Below are positions 42,171 through 50,723 of a DNA stretch of 64,000 bases, one piece after another. The notes under the pieces are model-generated. The model ran no database searches, was not told the origin of the DNA, and saw only the letters and a list, made by a program, of their open reading frames with translations. Origin of the DNA: DAOUMF01 sp034408935 (GTDB lineage Bacteria > Chloroflexota > Dehalococcoidia > SM23-28-2 > RBG-16-64-32); NCBI GenBank assembly GCA_034408935.1, contig DAOUMV010000025.1, positions 123,567 through 187,566 of the forward strand, given 5' to 3'. Made by a program: the position numbers and the translations under genes. How positions within the stretch are numbered: position 1 is the first letter of the stretch; each line of letters starts with the position of its first letter.

Positions 42171-42671
42171 CTATTCGCTTTCAGTCTGCTCGCTCTGCGC
42201 CTTTCGCCGCCCTCGCTGCTCACCCTCGGCCTTGGCCCTGTTGCCGCCGCGCCGCGGACGCGTCGCCTGGCGAGCCCGCTCCTGGGCCCTGCCGAACAGC
42301 CCGCGGGAGGCCTCAACGACAGCCTCGCCGGCTTGGCGGTTGGCGTCTATCCAGCGGCGGAGCGCGTCGCGCCCCTCCTGTTGGGAGTCCAGTGCTTCGT
42401 CCAGCCACTGGCGGGACAGGTCTAGGACACGGCCCTGGGTCTTGGTCAGCGTCTCCACTACCGCGCCGGAGGCCTTGGGCAAGTCCGTAGGTGACTTGGC
42501 GACGGTGTGGGCCAGATCCAGCGCCTCGCGCTGGCCGCCCTGAGCCTGTTCGATGAGCTCCTTGGACACCCGGTAACGGCGGTCCGCTGCGGCCCTTATG
42601 GTGTCCAGGATAACGTCGTAGGCATCATCGACAGCGCCGAAGAACTTGTCGATAGAGCTTGATTGAGGCAT
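42171..42671 (-). CDS. phasin-like polyhydroxyalkanoate granule protein
   Basis: A 166-residue, mostly helical protein with an amphipathic core (about 5-125) and a highly basic C-terminus (RRGGNRAKAEGEQRGRRK), similar in type to phasins, which coat PHA granules. The basic tail could bind DNA and tether granules to the nucleoid, as described for PhaF/PhaM-type proteins. GGGAGG before the ATG at 42671 sets the start. It is transcribed divergently from the PadR gene, with a shared operator-like palindrome over its promoter. Assignment rests on composition and neighbourhood, not on a strict motif. Confidence 0.72.
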   Translation of the reverse strand: MPQSSSIDKFFGAVDDAYDVILDTIRAAADRRYRVSKELIEQAQGGQREALDLAHTVAKSPTDLPKASGAVVETLTKTQGRVLDLSRQWLDEALDSQQEGRDALRRWIDANRQAGEAVVEASRGLFGRAQERARQATRPRRGGNRAKAEGEQRGRRKAQSEQTESE

Positions 42672-42695
42672 TGGCGACCTCCCTTGACAAACACG

Positions 42696-42737
42696 CTTGC
42701 TAAGTGCAAGATACACATAGTGGCAACCTGCTGTCAA
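42696..42737 (-). promoter_or_regulatory. phasin promoter with overlapping operator palindrome
   Basis: On the minus strand TTGACA (42737-42732) and TATCTT (42713-42708) are spaced by 18 bases. The palindrome CTTGC-TAAGT-GCAAG (42696-42710) overlaps the end of the -10 box and the likely start point, where a repressor would act. The adjacent PadR-family gene is the obvious candidate regulator. Confidence 0.6.
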
Positions 42738-42780
42738 CCCCATATCAGGTACGTCCGATAACGATATCGAAGATTTCTTA

Positions 42781-43254
42781 ATGGTCACTAGAAGACGCAG
42801 CCCCCGCCCGCGCCGCAGCGACCGCCCCCAGCGGTCGGACGAAAGCCGCCGGCGGCCGCGCCTGCACGGCGATCTGCTGGCTTCGAGCCTGCTGGCCTTC
42901 CTCCGCGCCTGGCCCGCTTACGGCTACCAGCTCGTGCGCGAGCTGAGCAACGCCGGGCTGCCCGCCTTCGATTCCGCCACCGTTTACCGCACCCTGCGCC
43001 AGCTTGAGCGCTCAGGCCTCGTCTCCTCGTTCTGGGACACCTCGGAGTCCGGACCCGCCCGCCGCATGTACTCCCTCACCAAGGCCGGGGAGGCATTCCT
43101 CAATATATGGCTTGATCTCCTATCTCAGTACCAAACCATCTTGCAGTCAGCCCTCAAGTCATACGAGAATCTCCACAAGCGGGGGAAGAGTGGCGGCGAC
43201 CGACCAGCCAAGCACGAGCCCAAGCGCTCACGAAAGGGAGGGCGCCATGCCTGA
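42781..43254 (+). CDS. PadR family transcriptional regulator
   Basis: A 157-residue winged-helix regulator. The PadR signature AYGYQLVRELSNAGLPAFDSATVYRTLRQLE-type region spans about 45-80, followed by the wing (ARRMYSLTKAGEAFL) and a short dimerisation helix. Both ends are strongly basic, beyond the usual PadR domain. In Bacillus PHA clusters a PadR-like protein, PhaQ, represses phasin expression in response to PHA; this gene sits next to a phasin and upstream of PHA synthase genes, so the same role is likely. Its stop overlaps the next gene by 8 bases. Confidence 0.85.
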   Translation: MVTRRRSPRPRRSDRPQRSDESRRRPRLHGDLLASSLLAFLRAWPAYGYQLVRELSNAGLPAFDSATVYRTLRQLERSGLVSSFWDTSESGPARRMYSLTKAGEAFLNIWLDLLSQYQTILQSALKSYENLHKRGKSGGDRPAKHEPKRSRKGGRHA

Positions 43255-43642
43255 TAACAACAACCGTCCCGACGTCGTCCAACTGTGGCGGAACTGGCTC
43301 TCGGAAACGGAACGCCAGTGGAACGGCTTCTTCAACGACGTCATGGGAACCGACTCCTTCGGCCGTTTGCTGGGTGGCTACGTGGAGATATACGGCACGT
43401 TTCAGCGCCTGGTGGCGCAGAACATGGAGCGCTCTCTCTCCACCCTCAACGTGCCCACGCGCAGCGATATCGTCGACCTCAGCGAGCGCCTCAGCAACGT
43501 GGAGGAGCGGCTGACCTCCATTGAGTCCTCTATGCGCACCCTCGCCGAGGCCGTCGGCCATCCTACGCAACCCGCTGCCGTGACCCAGCTTCGCCCCAGG
43601 CGAACCAGGCGGCCAGCTGGCCAACCGTCCCAGGCTCAGTAG
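43247..43642 (+). CDS. PHA synthase subunit PhaE/PhaR-like protein
   Basis: A 131-residue helical protein. The sequence WRNWLSETERQWNGFFNDVMGTDSFGRLLGGY-type region (about 14-45), LNVPTRSDIVDLSERL and the terminal coiled coil VEERLTSIESSM match the core of PhaE/PhaR subunits, which pair with short PhaC proteins in class III and IV PHA synthases. It is shorter than typical PhaR (about 200) or PhaE (about 350). AAAGGGAGGG precedes the ATG, which overlaps the PadR gene. PhaC begins 30 bases downstream. It is probably required for synthase activity. Confidence 0.78.
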   Translation: MPDNNNRPDVVQLWRNWLSETERQWNGFFNDVMGTDSFGRLLGGYVEIYGTFQRLVAQNMERSLSTLNVPTRSDIVDLSERLSNVEERLTSIESSMRTLAEAVGHPTQPAAVTQLRPRRTRRPAGQPSQAQ

Positions 43643-43672
43643 GCCGCCGATTCCTACCCCGGAGACGTCGCT

Positions 43673-44761
43673 ATGGCCACCGTAGGCACCCCCGAGACGC
43701 GCCCCCTAATCGAAATGCTCCAGACGGTAGCCGTCACGCGTAACCTCGACCGCGTCCGGCGCGGGATGAAAGCCCTCTTCTCCCGCGACCCGCCGCCGGT
43801 GGGTGCCACCCCTAGGGACGTCATCTACGCCAAGGGGACACTCCGTCTCTATCGCTATCGTCCCGTCACCGACGAGGTGTACCGCATACCCCTCGTCCTC
43901 GTCATGTCCATCATCGGCAAGCCTTACATCCTTGACCTCTCGCCGGGCCAGAGCCTCGTGGAGTACCTTCTGCGCGAGGGGTTCGACGTGTTCATGGTGG
44001 ACTGGGGCATCCCGCGCCCGGAGGATAAAGGCCTCGATCTGGAGTACTACGTGCTGGAGTCGCTCCCCCGCAACATCGAGGAGGTTCAGAAGGTTACCGG
44101 CGAGGAGGAGGTCAGCCTCCTCGGGTACTGCATGGGCGGCCTGTTCACCCTCATGTACAGCGGCATCTTCCACGACGCGCCCGTGGCCAACATCGTCTGC
44201 GCCGCCACCCCCGTGGACTTCGAGGGCATGCCCCTGTTCCGCCGCTGGAGCGACCCCCGCTGGTTCGATGTGGACCGCCTGGTCGACAGACTGGGCAACA
44301 TCCCCCCAGGTCTGATTCTTCGCTCCTTCGAAATGCTCCGCCCAGTCGAGCGGTGGTTTTCATACGCCCGCCTCGCCGAGAACATCTGGAACGACCTCTG
44401 GGTCAAGAACTACCGCCTGTTCTACCACTGGATCCATGACCAGACCCCGTTCCCCGGCGAGGCCTATCGACGGATGATCAAAGAACTGATGTGGGAGAAC
44501 AGGCTGGTGAAGGGTTCCCTCAGCGTGGGCGGGCGTAGGGTGGACACCAAGGCCATCACCTGCCCGGTGCTCCACATCATGGCCGAACACGATCACATCG
44601 CCCCCTATCCCGCAGCCCAGCCGCTAACGAGCATCGTCGGCTCGCAGGACAAAGAGGAGATCGTTCTCCAGGGCGGGCACGTAAGCCTGGTGGCCGGCCT
44701 CAACGCCTGGTTCCGCTTCTGGCCCAAGCTGGCACAGTGGCTCAGCGTCCGCTCCGTCTGA
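43673..44761 (+). CDS. phaC: poly(3-hydroxyalkanoate) synthase PhaC (class III/IV size)
   Basis: A 362-residue alpha/beta-fold polymerase that links (R)-3-hydroxyacyl-CoA units into polyester. The lipase-like box is GYCMGG, with Cys153 as nucleophile in place of serine. Asp307 (EHDHIAP) and His336 (GGHVSLV) complete the triad. The length matches class III/IV synthases, which need PhaE or PhaR, and the adjacent subunit gene fits this. The ATG follows a GGAG-type site. It is followed 13 bases later by an SDR gene. Confidence 0.93.
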   Translation: MATVGTPETRPLIEMLQTVAVTRNLDRVRRGMKALFSRDPPPVGATPRDVIYAKGTLRLYRYRPVTDEVYRIPLVLVMSIIGKPYILDLSPGQSLVEYLLREGFDVFMVDWGIPRPEDKGLDLEYYVLESLPRNIEEVQKVTGEEEVSLLGYCMGGLFTLMYSGIFHDAPVANIVCAATPVDFEGMPLFRRWSDPRWFDVDRLVDRLGNIPPGLILRSFEMLRPVERWFSYARLAENIWNDLWVKNYRLFYHWIHDQTPFPGEAYRRMIKELMWENRLVKGSLSVGGRRVDTKAITCPVLHIMAEHDHIAPYPAAQPLTSIVGSQDKEEIVLQGGHVSLVAGLNAWFRFWPKLAQWLSVRSV

Positions 44762-44774
44762 GGTAACCACCGCT

Positions 44775-45659
44775 TTGCGATTAGAAGGCCGCGTCGCCAT
44801 CGTTACCGGCGCCTCATCTGGGATCGGGCGTCAGACGGCCCGCGAGTTCGCACGCCGCCGCGCCCACGTCGTACTCGCCTCCCGCAACCGCAATAAGCTC
44901 GAGGTGCTGGCCGCCGACCTGGCCGATTACCCCGGCCACCGCTTGGTCGTCCCCACCGATGTCACCGACCGCCTGGCCGTGGAAGCGCTCATCCGGCGCA
45001 CGGTGGAAGAGTTCGATAGCCTAGACGTGCTGGTCAACAACGCCGGCGTGGGACTGTTCGCCCCGGTTGCCGACGGCAGCCTGGACAACATGCACCACCT
45101 GTTCAACGTCAATTTCTGGGGCGCCGTCCACTGCATTCAGGCCGCCGTCCCTTATATGCGGCATCGGGGCCGCGGCCACATCGTCAACGTCGCCTCCGTG
45201 GCCGGGAAGGTCGCGGCACCCTATCTGGGGATCTACAGCGCCACCAAGTTTGCCCTCACCGCCGTCTCCGATGCCCTCCGTTCCGAACTGGCCGGCACCG
45301 GCATCCACGTGAGCACCGTATACCCAGGGCTCACTGAGACGTCGTTCCGGAAGAACATGCTACGGGAGGTGGAGGTGCCGGACCCACCCCCGTACCTGCG
45401 CACTGCGGGCCCGGCCGTCGTGGCGCGCCGCATCGCCCAGGCCGTGCGCTGGAACCTGCGCGATGCCTACGTCTCGCCGGAGGACCTCGCCGCCGTGGCC
45501 GTCTACCCGCTCATGCCGGCGCTGGCCGACTGGGCGGTGCGGCTCCTGTGGCTGGGCCGCGGTGCGGCGCCCCCCGCCAGGTCATCTCTCCCCCGGGGAG
45601 AAGAGCCCGCAGAGCCATCGGCCGCTGACATGTCGGAGCCGCCCTCAGAGTCGCTTTAG
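44775..45659 (+). CDS. short-chain dehydrogenase in the PHA operon
   Basis: A 294-residue SDR with TGASSGIG (11-18), NNAG (88-91) and catalytic Ser141, Tyr154 and Lys158. It could serve as acetoacetyl-CoA reductase (PhaB), supplying 3-hydroxyacyl-CoA to PhaC, which its position supports. However, the C-terminal extension (about 245-294, with RLLWLGRG) and the sequence around the active site resemble general membrane-associated SDRs more than PhaB/FabG. The start is TTG at 44775, after TGAGGT; no ATG is available near the Rossmann start. Confidence 0.8.
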   Translation: MRLEGRVAIVTGASSGIGRQTAREFARRRAHVVLASRNRNKLEVLAADLADYPGHRLVVPTDVTDRLAVEALIRRTVEEFDSLDVLVNNAGVGLFAPVADGSLDNMHHLFNVNFWGAVHCIQAAVPYMRHRGRGHIVNVASVAGKVAAPYLGIYSATKFALTAVSDALRSELAGTGIHVSTVYPGLTETSFRKNMLREVEVPDPPPYLRTAGPAVVARRIAQAVRWNLRDAYVSPEDLAAVAVYPLMPALADWAVRLLWLGRGAAPPARSSLPRGEEPAEPSAADMSEPPSESL

Positions 45660-45836
45660 GCTTAGGATACACATACCTCTCGACGTTTCCGCGAGGCGGC
45701 ACGATCAGCCCGCCGGTCCCAGCGATGCACTCGATTCGGCCTGAGGCCGCGCTCGACGCAGTCTTTTAGGGGAGGACGGCCAGGCTGTCTCGGGCGATGG
45801 CGGCTCCGCCAACGAGCATAGCCAGGAGGCCCCGGA

Positions 45837-45974
45837 TCAAGAGCGAGCGGCCACGCCCAGCCGGCCGGGGCTGCCCACCGGTGCGCCGCAGAACAGGCAG
45901 AAGCGGGAGCCCTCTGGCACCGGCTGGCGGCAGTGGGGGCACTTGATGGTACCCGACGCCCGTGCCTTTGCCAT
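45837..45974 (-). CDS. small zinc-ribbon protein, possibly frameshifted
   Basis: A 45-residue protein with CPHC and CLFC pairs, a zinc-ribbon of the kind found at the start of many bacterial membrane proteins. GGAGGAGGG before the ATG is strong. Just after it stops, another frame continues as RSLLIRGLLAMLVGGAAIA to a stop at 45766, which looks like the missing transmembrane helix. A one- or two-base shift near 45840 would join them, so the gene may be frameshifted, misassembled or read by programmed shifting. Confidence 0.55.
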   Translation of the reverse strand: MAKARASGTIKCPHCRQPVPEGSRFCLFCGAPVGSPGRLGVAARS

Positions 45975-46280
45975 AACTAGCCCTCCTCCCGACGGCGGCT
46001 GATCCCGATACCGAGCCCGCCCGCATGACTTCCCCCCATCAGCCACCACGTGTCTCTAGTCGCCATGTCTATTCAAACTTAGGGATGCCTTTCTCCCGCT
46101 TTCCGTTACACTCGTCGACATAAGGCAATGCGGCCCGACATTCAGCACCAGAAGGCTGCGACTTACCATAAACCGTGACCACGGTGGATTCTTGCCGTAA
46201 CAGGACAGGTTAGTGAAGCGTCCTTGTTTGGTGCGGTTGGAGGGAGACCTCCATAGCCGTGGCCAAAGGAGGCGAGGCCA
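45975..46280. other. intergenic region without a supported gene
   Basis: About 306 bases between the divergent zinc-ribbon and acidic-protein genes. Lower GC than its surroundings. A TGGAGG-GAGA-CCTCCA hairpin lies near 46240-46255, shortly upstream of the next gene. I see no RNA gene or repeat in the rest. Confidence 0.4.
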
Positions 46281-46673
46281 GTGAGCGAGAAGTTGATAGT
46301 GCTGGTCAGCGATAGAGGGGACACAAAGCACGGTGAGATCTCCGTCGTAGACGAGCCCCGCAAGGCTGAAAAACTTGTGGAGACGCTCTTGGAGGCTGGC
46401 TTCGAGCGGGAGCGCATCCGGGTGTTCACAGGCACGCAGAGCGACTTCCAGGTGAGCCAGCGGCCCGTCGTGGAGCTCGTCGGCGAGGGTGAGGAGAAGG
46501 AGCCTCAGGCTGGCGTCGCCGCGCAGGAGGGCGCTGCCGCAGAGCCGGTGCCGGGTGCGGAAGAGACTGAGACCGCCGGCAAGGAGACAGAAGAGAGCGA
46601 AAAGGAGGAGGTCCCGGCCACTGCGGAGGCGGGGGCACCTGTGAGATTCTCCTCCCTCTTCCGCAGCGCCTAG
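46281..46673 (+). CDS. hypothetical protein with acidic low-complexity tail
   Basis: A 130-residue protein of unknown function. The first 60 residues look like a small alpha/beta domain (IVLVSDRGDTKHG, then EPRKAEKLVETLLEAGFERERIRVFTG), and the rest is Glu/Ala-rich and probably disordered. The start is a GTG preceded by AAAGGAGG at ideal spacing, which gives good support that it is translated. It lies upstream of the tRNA-Val gene and has no recognisable partner. Confidence 0.65.
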   Translation: MSEKLIVLVSDRGDTKHGEISVVDEPRKAEKLVETLLEAGFERERIRVFTGTQSDFQVSQRPVVELVGEGEEKEPQAGVAAQEGAAAEPVPGAEETETAGKETEESEKEEVPATAEAGAPVRFSSLFRSA

Positions 46674-46827
46674 ACGCTTCCCGCAGCTCCCGCCACCGAG
46701 TGATCCAGGAACTCCTTCAGCAGAGCGCTGGATATCGCCGCCTCCACGGTGAGTGCGTCCCTCTCGTCCAGCTATGCCCGCGGCCACCGCATCGTCCGTG
46801 CCCGATCCGTCCGGGCCAAGCGGGAAG

Positions 46828-46856
46828 TTGTCGAGCCCCGGTGAGCCCGCTACAAT
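46828..46856 (+). promoter_or_regulatory. tRNA-Val promoter
   Basis: TTGTCG at 46828-46833 and TACAAT at 46851-46856 with a 17-base spacer, 36 bases before the mature tRNA. Confidence 0.6.
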
Positions 46857-46892
46857 TCGGATGGACGATATCGGCCTCGATACGAGTGAGGT

Positions 46893-46969
46893 GGGCGATT
46901 AGCTCAGTTGGCTAGAGCGTCTCTCTTACACAGAGAAGGTCGGAGGTTCGAGTCCTCCATCGCCCACCA
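46893..46969 (+). tRNA. tRNA-Val (anticodon TAC)
   Basis: A complete cloverleaf: acceptor GGGCGAT with ATCGCCC, D arm GCTC...GAGC, anticodon stem TCTCT/AGAGA with loop CTTACAC (anticodon TAC, reading GUA), a five-base variable loop, T arm GGAGG-TTCGAGT-CCTCC, discriminator A and an encoded CCA at 46967-46969. It stands alone, with its own promoter. Confidence 0.97.
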
Positions 46970-46998
46970 GCTATCATCCACGAGAACCGGCCGGTACC

Positions 46999-47523
46999 CT
47001 AGACCAGTGCCGCCACCAGCGCCCACACCAGCAGCATCGGCAGCACGCCGATGACCGCCGCGGCGATGGCGGGTCGGGCCTCCAGATCCAGCGCCTCTCT
47101 CACCGCCAACACTGTGGCGACCAGCACCCAGGCGTGCACGGCTAAGCCCACGAGGAAGCCGATGGCGGGAACGAAGGTGAGGACGAGGAACACGCGTGGC
47201 GAGCTGGCCAGGGCCAGTGTCCGCCACGTCGCGCCCCAGTTGGCGGCGGTGCGCGGAACTCCGAAGCGGTTGGTGGCCGCCCAAGACACAGCGAAGCAGT
47301 ACAGGCCCCATCCGAGGACGGCGGCGAGGCTTCCCAGCACCAGACCCGTGAAGCCGCCGCTGAGGCCACCCAGCCCCGCTGCCGCCGCTGAGATGCCCAC
47401 TATAAGCGCTGCGTGCACCCTCGTGGACGGCACCATCGCCGCCTCTTGGTAGGTCTCCGGCTCCAGCAGCGCCGCCCCAAGCATGTGGTCGATGAGCAGG
47501 CGCTTGCTTGGTGAGGCTATCAC
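46999..47523 (-). CDS. Yip1-domain-like membrane protein
   Basis: A 174-residue protein with about five hydrophobic helices (about 38-60, 62-82, 110-128, 130-145 and 152-172). The spacing and early conserved acidic segment (LEPETYQEA) resemble Yip1-family integral membrane proteins; the bacterial members have no firm function. GTG at 47523 follows GGGAG. It is convergent with the tRNA gene and ends 30 bases from it. Confidence 0.65.
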   Translation of the reverse strand: MIASPSKRLLIDHMLGAALLEPETYQEAAMVPSTRVHAALIVGISAAAAGLGGLSGGFTGLVLGSLAAVLGWGLYCFAVSWAATNRFGVPRTAANWGATWRTLALASSPRVFLVLTFVPAIGFLVGLAVHAWVLVATVLAVREALDLEARPAIAAAVIGVLPMLLVWALVAALV

Positions 47524-47623
47524 GTGGACGGCTCCCTTCTCGCAGCAGCTAGTGACATAACTGTTTCCTGCCTTATACAGACGCCTGGAAGGCCCCTGAT
47601 GCTACAAGGCAGGGCGACGGGGG

Positions 47624-48874
47624 CTATGGGGGCGCTCGATGCAAGGGGCGCGGGTTCGTCTGGGGCTGAAGGGCGGTGTCGCGGGCGGCCCGCCACAGGT
47701 CGGGCATCGCCGGCACGTCGCGAACGAACATTAAGAGCGCCAGGAGCAGATAGAAGGAGGCGTAGCCCAACCTCACCGTCGTATCGAAGAAGAGGAGCTG
47801 AGTGCTGAACAGGACCGCTAGGAGCACCGCCTCCCAGTAGTGCATGCGCAGGTTGACGAAGATGGCCACCGCAAACAGGGACTGCGCGGCTGTGAGATAC
47901 ACCTCCTCCGCCTGGCGGGAGTCGAAGTCCAGCGGGGAGATGGTGCCGCCTGAGATGCTATACGCCACAGGCAGGCTGCCGATGAGCAGCGTCCACTGGT
48001 TCACCTTGGAAGCGATGAGTATCGTCATCGCCCCGTGGTGATGGCCGCGCGCGGCGAGAAGTCCAGCGAGGATGAACTCCGGGGATTCCGAAGCGAGAGG
48101 AGCTAGCCACTGTACGAGGATGAACTCCTCGATGCCAAGTGCCTTGCCTGTATCCACCAGCCCCTCAGCGAACGGCTCCGCCGCGGCGAAGATCACCGCC
48201 GCCGCGTAAAGGAAGATCGCCACTATCGTCAGCCGCCGCAGCAACGCTGGCAGGGTGGCGATGGCTGCTGAGGGCCCGACGAACTCCTCCACTTCGCGGG
48301 ATGGCATACGCGAGGAGAGATAGAGGTAGGCGCCGAAGATGGTGAACATGACCGCCGTATCGATGAGAGAGAGATGGCCACGGATGGGGATGGAGAAGCT
48401 GTACAGGGTGGCCGCACCCAGGAAGACGATGCCCAGGGAGTTTGACCGCTCCACGGTCATCTCGCGGGCCCGCGTCCGCAACCAGAAGATGAGGAAGACC
48501 GTGGGCCAGGCCAGGCCCACCAGCAACCGGTTGGCCCCCGTCATGTTGGCCACCGCCAGGTGAGCGTGCTCGGGGTTGTCAGGCGCCGTCCAGGCGAAGA
48601 ACAGGTCCACCGCGTACTCCGGCAGCACGGCGATGAGAGCGAGGGCCACCAGGGCCAGAGTAGCCGATATTTCCGTCTCGGCCACCTCGGAGGCCCAGAC
48701 GAGGAGCGTGGCGGCCGCCATGATCGCCAGCCCGAACAGCACGGACTGCCCGACGTTGCCCAGATCCGGGTGCGCCGCGCCGGCGACCTCCAGCAGCCTC
48801 AGCACCGGCGCGGGCAGGGCAGCCACTGCAGCCGTGACGATAAGAATCCAGTACCGCAGGTGGTTATTCGTCAC
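47624..48874 (-). CDS. sodium/calcium exchanger-type cation antiporter
   Basis: A 416-residue membrane protein with about 11 helices and the two inverted alpha repeats of the CaCA superfamily. The first repeat contains LPEYAVDLFFAW and NMTGANRLLVGLAWP; the second contains LASESPEFILAGLLAARGHHHGAMTILIASKVNQW-type sequence, with acidic residues expected to bind the cation. A cytoplasmic loop separates them (about 185-205). It probably exports Ca2+ or exchanges another cation. GC-rich intergenic sequence upstream separates it from the divergent mutase operon. Confidence 0.85.
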   Translation of the reverse strand: MTNNHLRYWILIVTAAVAALPAPVLRLLEVAGAAHPDLGNVGQSVLFGLAIMAAATLLVWASEVAETEISATLALVALALIAVLPEYAVDLFFAWTAPDNPEHAHLAVANMTGANRLLVGLAWPTVFLIFWLRTRAREMTVERSNSLGIVFLGAATLYSFSIPIRGHLSLIDTAVMFTIFGAYLYLSSRMPSREVEEFVGPSAAIATLPALLRRLTIVAIFLYAAAVIFAAAEPFAEGLVDTGKALGIEEFILVQWLAPLASESPEFILAGLLAARGHHHGAMTILIASKVNQWTLLIGSLPVAYSISGGTISPLDFDSRQAEEVYLTAAQSLFAVAIFVNLRMHYWEAVLLAVLFSTQLLFFDTTVRLGYASFYLLLALLMFVRDVPAMPDLWRAARDTALQPQTNPRPLHRAPP

Positions 48875-48987
48875 GGCATGGCGTGCGAAGCGTACCGAGG
48901 CGAGTGCCTGTCACATGCAGCATCATGGTTCGCGGCACAGTATAGCATCGCCAATTTGGAGCAGACAGCGAAGGGGAGCGCTTTTCG

Positions 48988-49017
48988 TTGACACCCCCTT
49001 CTGCGCCGCGATACACT
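48988..49017 (+). promoter_or_regulatory. promoter of the methylmalonyl-CoA mutase operon
   Basis: A perfect TTGACA at 48988-48993 and TACACT at 49012-49017 with an 18-base spacer, 19 bases before the ATG, which is preceded by GAGGAG. Confidence 0.6.
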
Positions 49018-49036
49018 CAGTGCCGCGAGGAGACTT

Positions 49037-50710
49037 ATGTCCAAGAACGATCACAGTACTTCCAAGAGCAAGAAGGATTGGTTAGAGGGCCCGTACGCCC
49101 GTTCCGTGGAGCGCTTCCCAGAACGCGAGTACCCGTTCGAGGCCTCCGACGGCTACCCGGTGGAGCCCCTCTACTCCCCGGAGGACATGGCGGACTGGCG
49201 ATATCTGGACCGGCTCGGCTTTCCGGGCCAGTATCCCTACACCCGCGGCGTCCAGCCCACCATGTACCGCGGCCGCCTGTGGACGATGCGGCAGTACTCC
49301 GGTTTCGGCGACGCCGAGGAGTCCAACCAGCGCTACCGCTACCTGCTGGAGCAGGGGCAGACCGGCATCTCCGTCGCCTTTGACCTGCCTACGCAGATAG
49401 GGTACGACTCGGACCACCCGATGGCGCTGGCGGAGGTGGGCAAGGTGGGAGTGGCCGTCTCTTCCCTCGCCGACATGGAGCTCCTGTTCAAGGAGATCTC
49501 CCTGGAGAAGGTCACCACCTCCATGACGATCAACGCCACCGCCGCTATCCTCCTCGCCTTCTACGTGGCGATGGCCAAGAAGCAGGGCGCAGACCTCACG
49601 AAGCTCGGCGGCACTACCCAGCACGACATCCTCAAGGAGTACATCGCCCGCGGCACCCACATCTTCCCGCCCGAGGGCTCGATGCGTCTCATCACGGACG
49701 TCTTCGCCTGGTGCAAGGACAACCTGCCTCAGTGGAACACTATCAGCATCAGCGGCTACCACATGCGGGAGGCCGGGTGCACCGCCGTGCAGGAGATAGC
49801 CTTCACGTTCGCCAACGCTATCGCCTATGTGGAGGCCGCCCTCGACTCCGGCCTTAAGTTCGACGACTTCGCGCCGAGGCTCTCATTCTTCTTCGCCTCT
49901 TACACGAACCTGCTGGAGGAGGTAGCGAAGTTCCGCGCCGCCCGTCGCATGTGGGCCCGCATCGCCAAGGAGCGGTTCGGCGCCAAAGACGCGCGCTCGA
50001 TGACGCTCCGCTTCCACACGCAGACCGGCGGCGCCACCCTCACCGCCCAGCAGCCGGAGAACAACATCGTGCGCACGGCGATCCAGGCGCTGGCCGCCGT
50101 CCTCGGCGGCACTCAATCGTTGCACACCAACTCCATGGACGAGGCGCTGGCGTTGCCCACGGAGAAGGCCGTACAGATAGCGCTGCGCACCCAACAACTG
50201 CTCGCCTTCGAGTCCGGCGTGGCCGACGTTGTCGACCCGCTGGCCGGCTCCTACTACGTGGAGCAGCTCACCGATCACATAGAGGAAGAGTCGTTCAAGT
50301 ACATCAGCCGCATCGACGACATGGGCGGCGCGCTGAACGCCATAAAGGCGGGCTTTCAGCAGCGGGAGATCCAGGAGAACTCCTACCGTATCCAGATGCA
50401 GGTCGACCGCGGCGAGCGGATCACCGTTGGGGTGAACAAGTTCACCACGGACGAGGAGGTCCGCCCGGACATCCTGCGGGTGCGCGAAGAGGTGGTGAAA
50501 CGGCAGGTCGAGCGCCTTCAGCGGGTGCGTGCGGAGCGGGATGACGCCCGCGTCCAGCACCTGCTCAAGCTCCTCGACGAGGCGGCTCGCTCCGACGCCA
50601 ACCTGGTGCCGGTGTTCATCGAATGCGTCGAGAACTACGTGACGCTCGGCGAGATCTGCGACGTGCTGCGCGTCCACTTCGGCGAGCAGCGCGAGTTCAT
50701 GGTGATCTGA
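49037..50710 (+). CDS. methylmalonyl-CoA mutase, large (substrate-binding) subunit
   Basis: A 557-residue TIM-barrel subunit of an adenosylcobalamin-dependent acyl-CoA mutase, lacking the B12-binding domain, which is encoded separately at 53805. The substrate motif TMYRGRLWTMRQYSGFG keeps the tyrosine and YIARGTHIFPP keeps the arginine that in methylmalonyl-CoA mutase contact the substrate carboxylate; isobutyryl-CoA mutases change these, so methylmalonyl-CoA is the likely substrate. It interconverts methylmalonyl-CoA and succinyl-CoA in propionate metabolism. Epimerase, small subunit and MeaB genes follow in the same orientation over 4.5 kb. Confidence 0.92.
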   Translation: MSKNDHSTSKSKKDWLEGPYARSVERFPEREYPFEASDGYPVEPLYSPEDMADWRYLDRLGFPGQYPYTRGVQPTMYRGRLWTMRQYSGFGDAEESNQRYRYLLEQGQTGISVAFDLPTQIGYDSDHPMALAEVGKVGVAVSSLADMELLFKEISLEKVTTSMTINATAAILLAFYVAMAKKQGADLTKLGGTTQHDILKEYIARGTHIFPPEGSMRLITDVFAWCKDNLPQWNTISISGYHMREAGCTAVQEIAFTFANAIAYVEAALDSGLKFDDFAPRLSFFFASYTNLLEEVAKFRAARRMWARIAKERFGAKDARSMTLRFHTQTGGATLTAQQPENNIVRTAIQALAAVLGGTQSLHTNSMDEALALPTEKAVQIALRTQQLLAFESGVADVVDPLAGSYYVEQLTDHIEEESFKYISRIDDMGGALNAIKAGFQQREIQENSYRIQMQVDRGERITVGVNKFTTDEEVRPDILRVREEVVKRQVERLQRVRAERDDARVQHLLKLLDEAARSDANLVPVFIECVENYVTLGEICDVLRVHFGEQREFMVI

Positions 50711-50723
50711 CAGGAGGTGTGCT

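Noticed and set aside
46056..46787. 243-codon minus-strand frame opposite the acidic-protein gene
   Set aside because: The plus-strand frame has a strong ribosome-binding site and sensible composition; the minus frame is low-complexity antisense of it.
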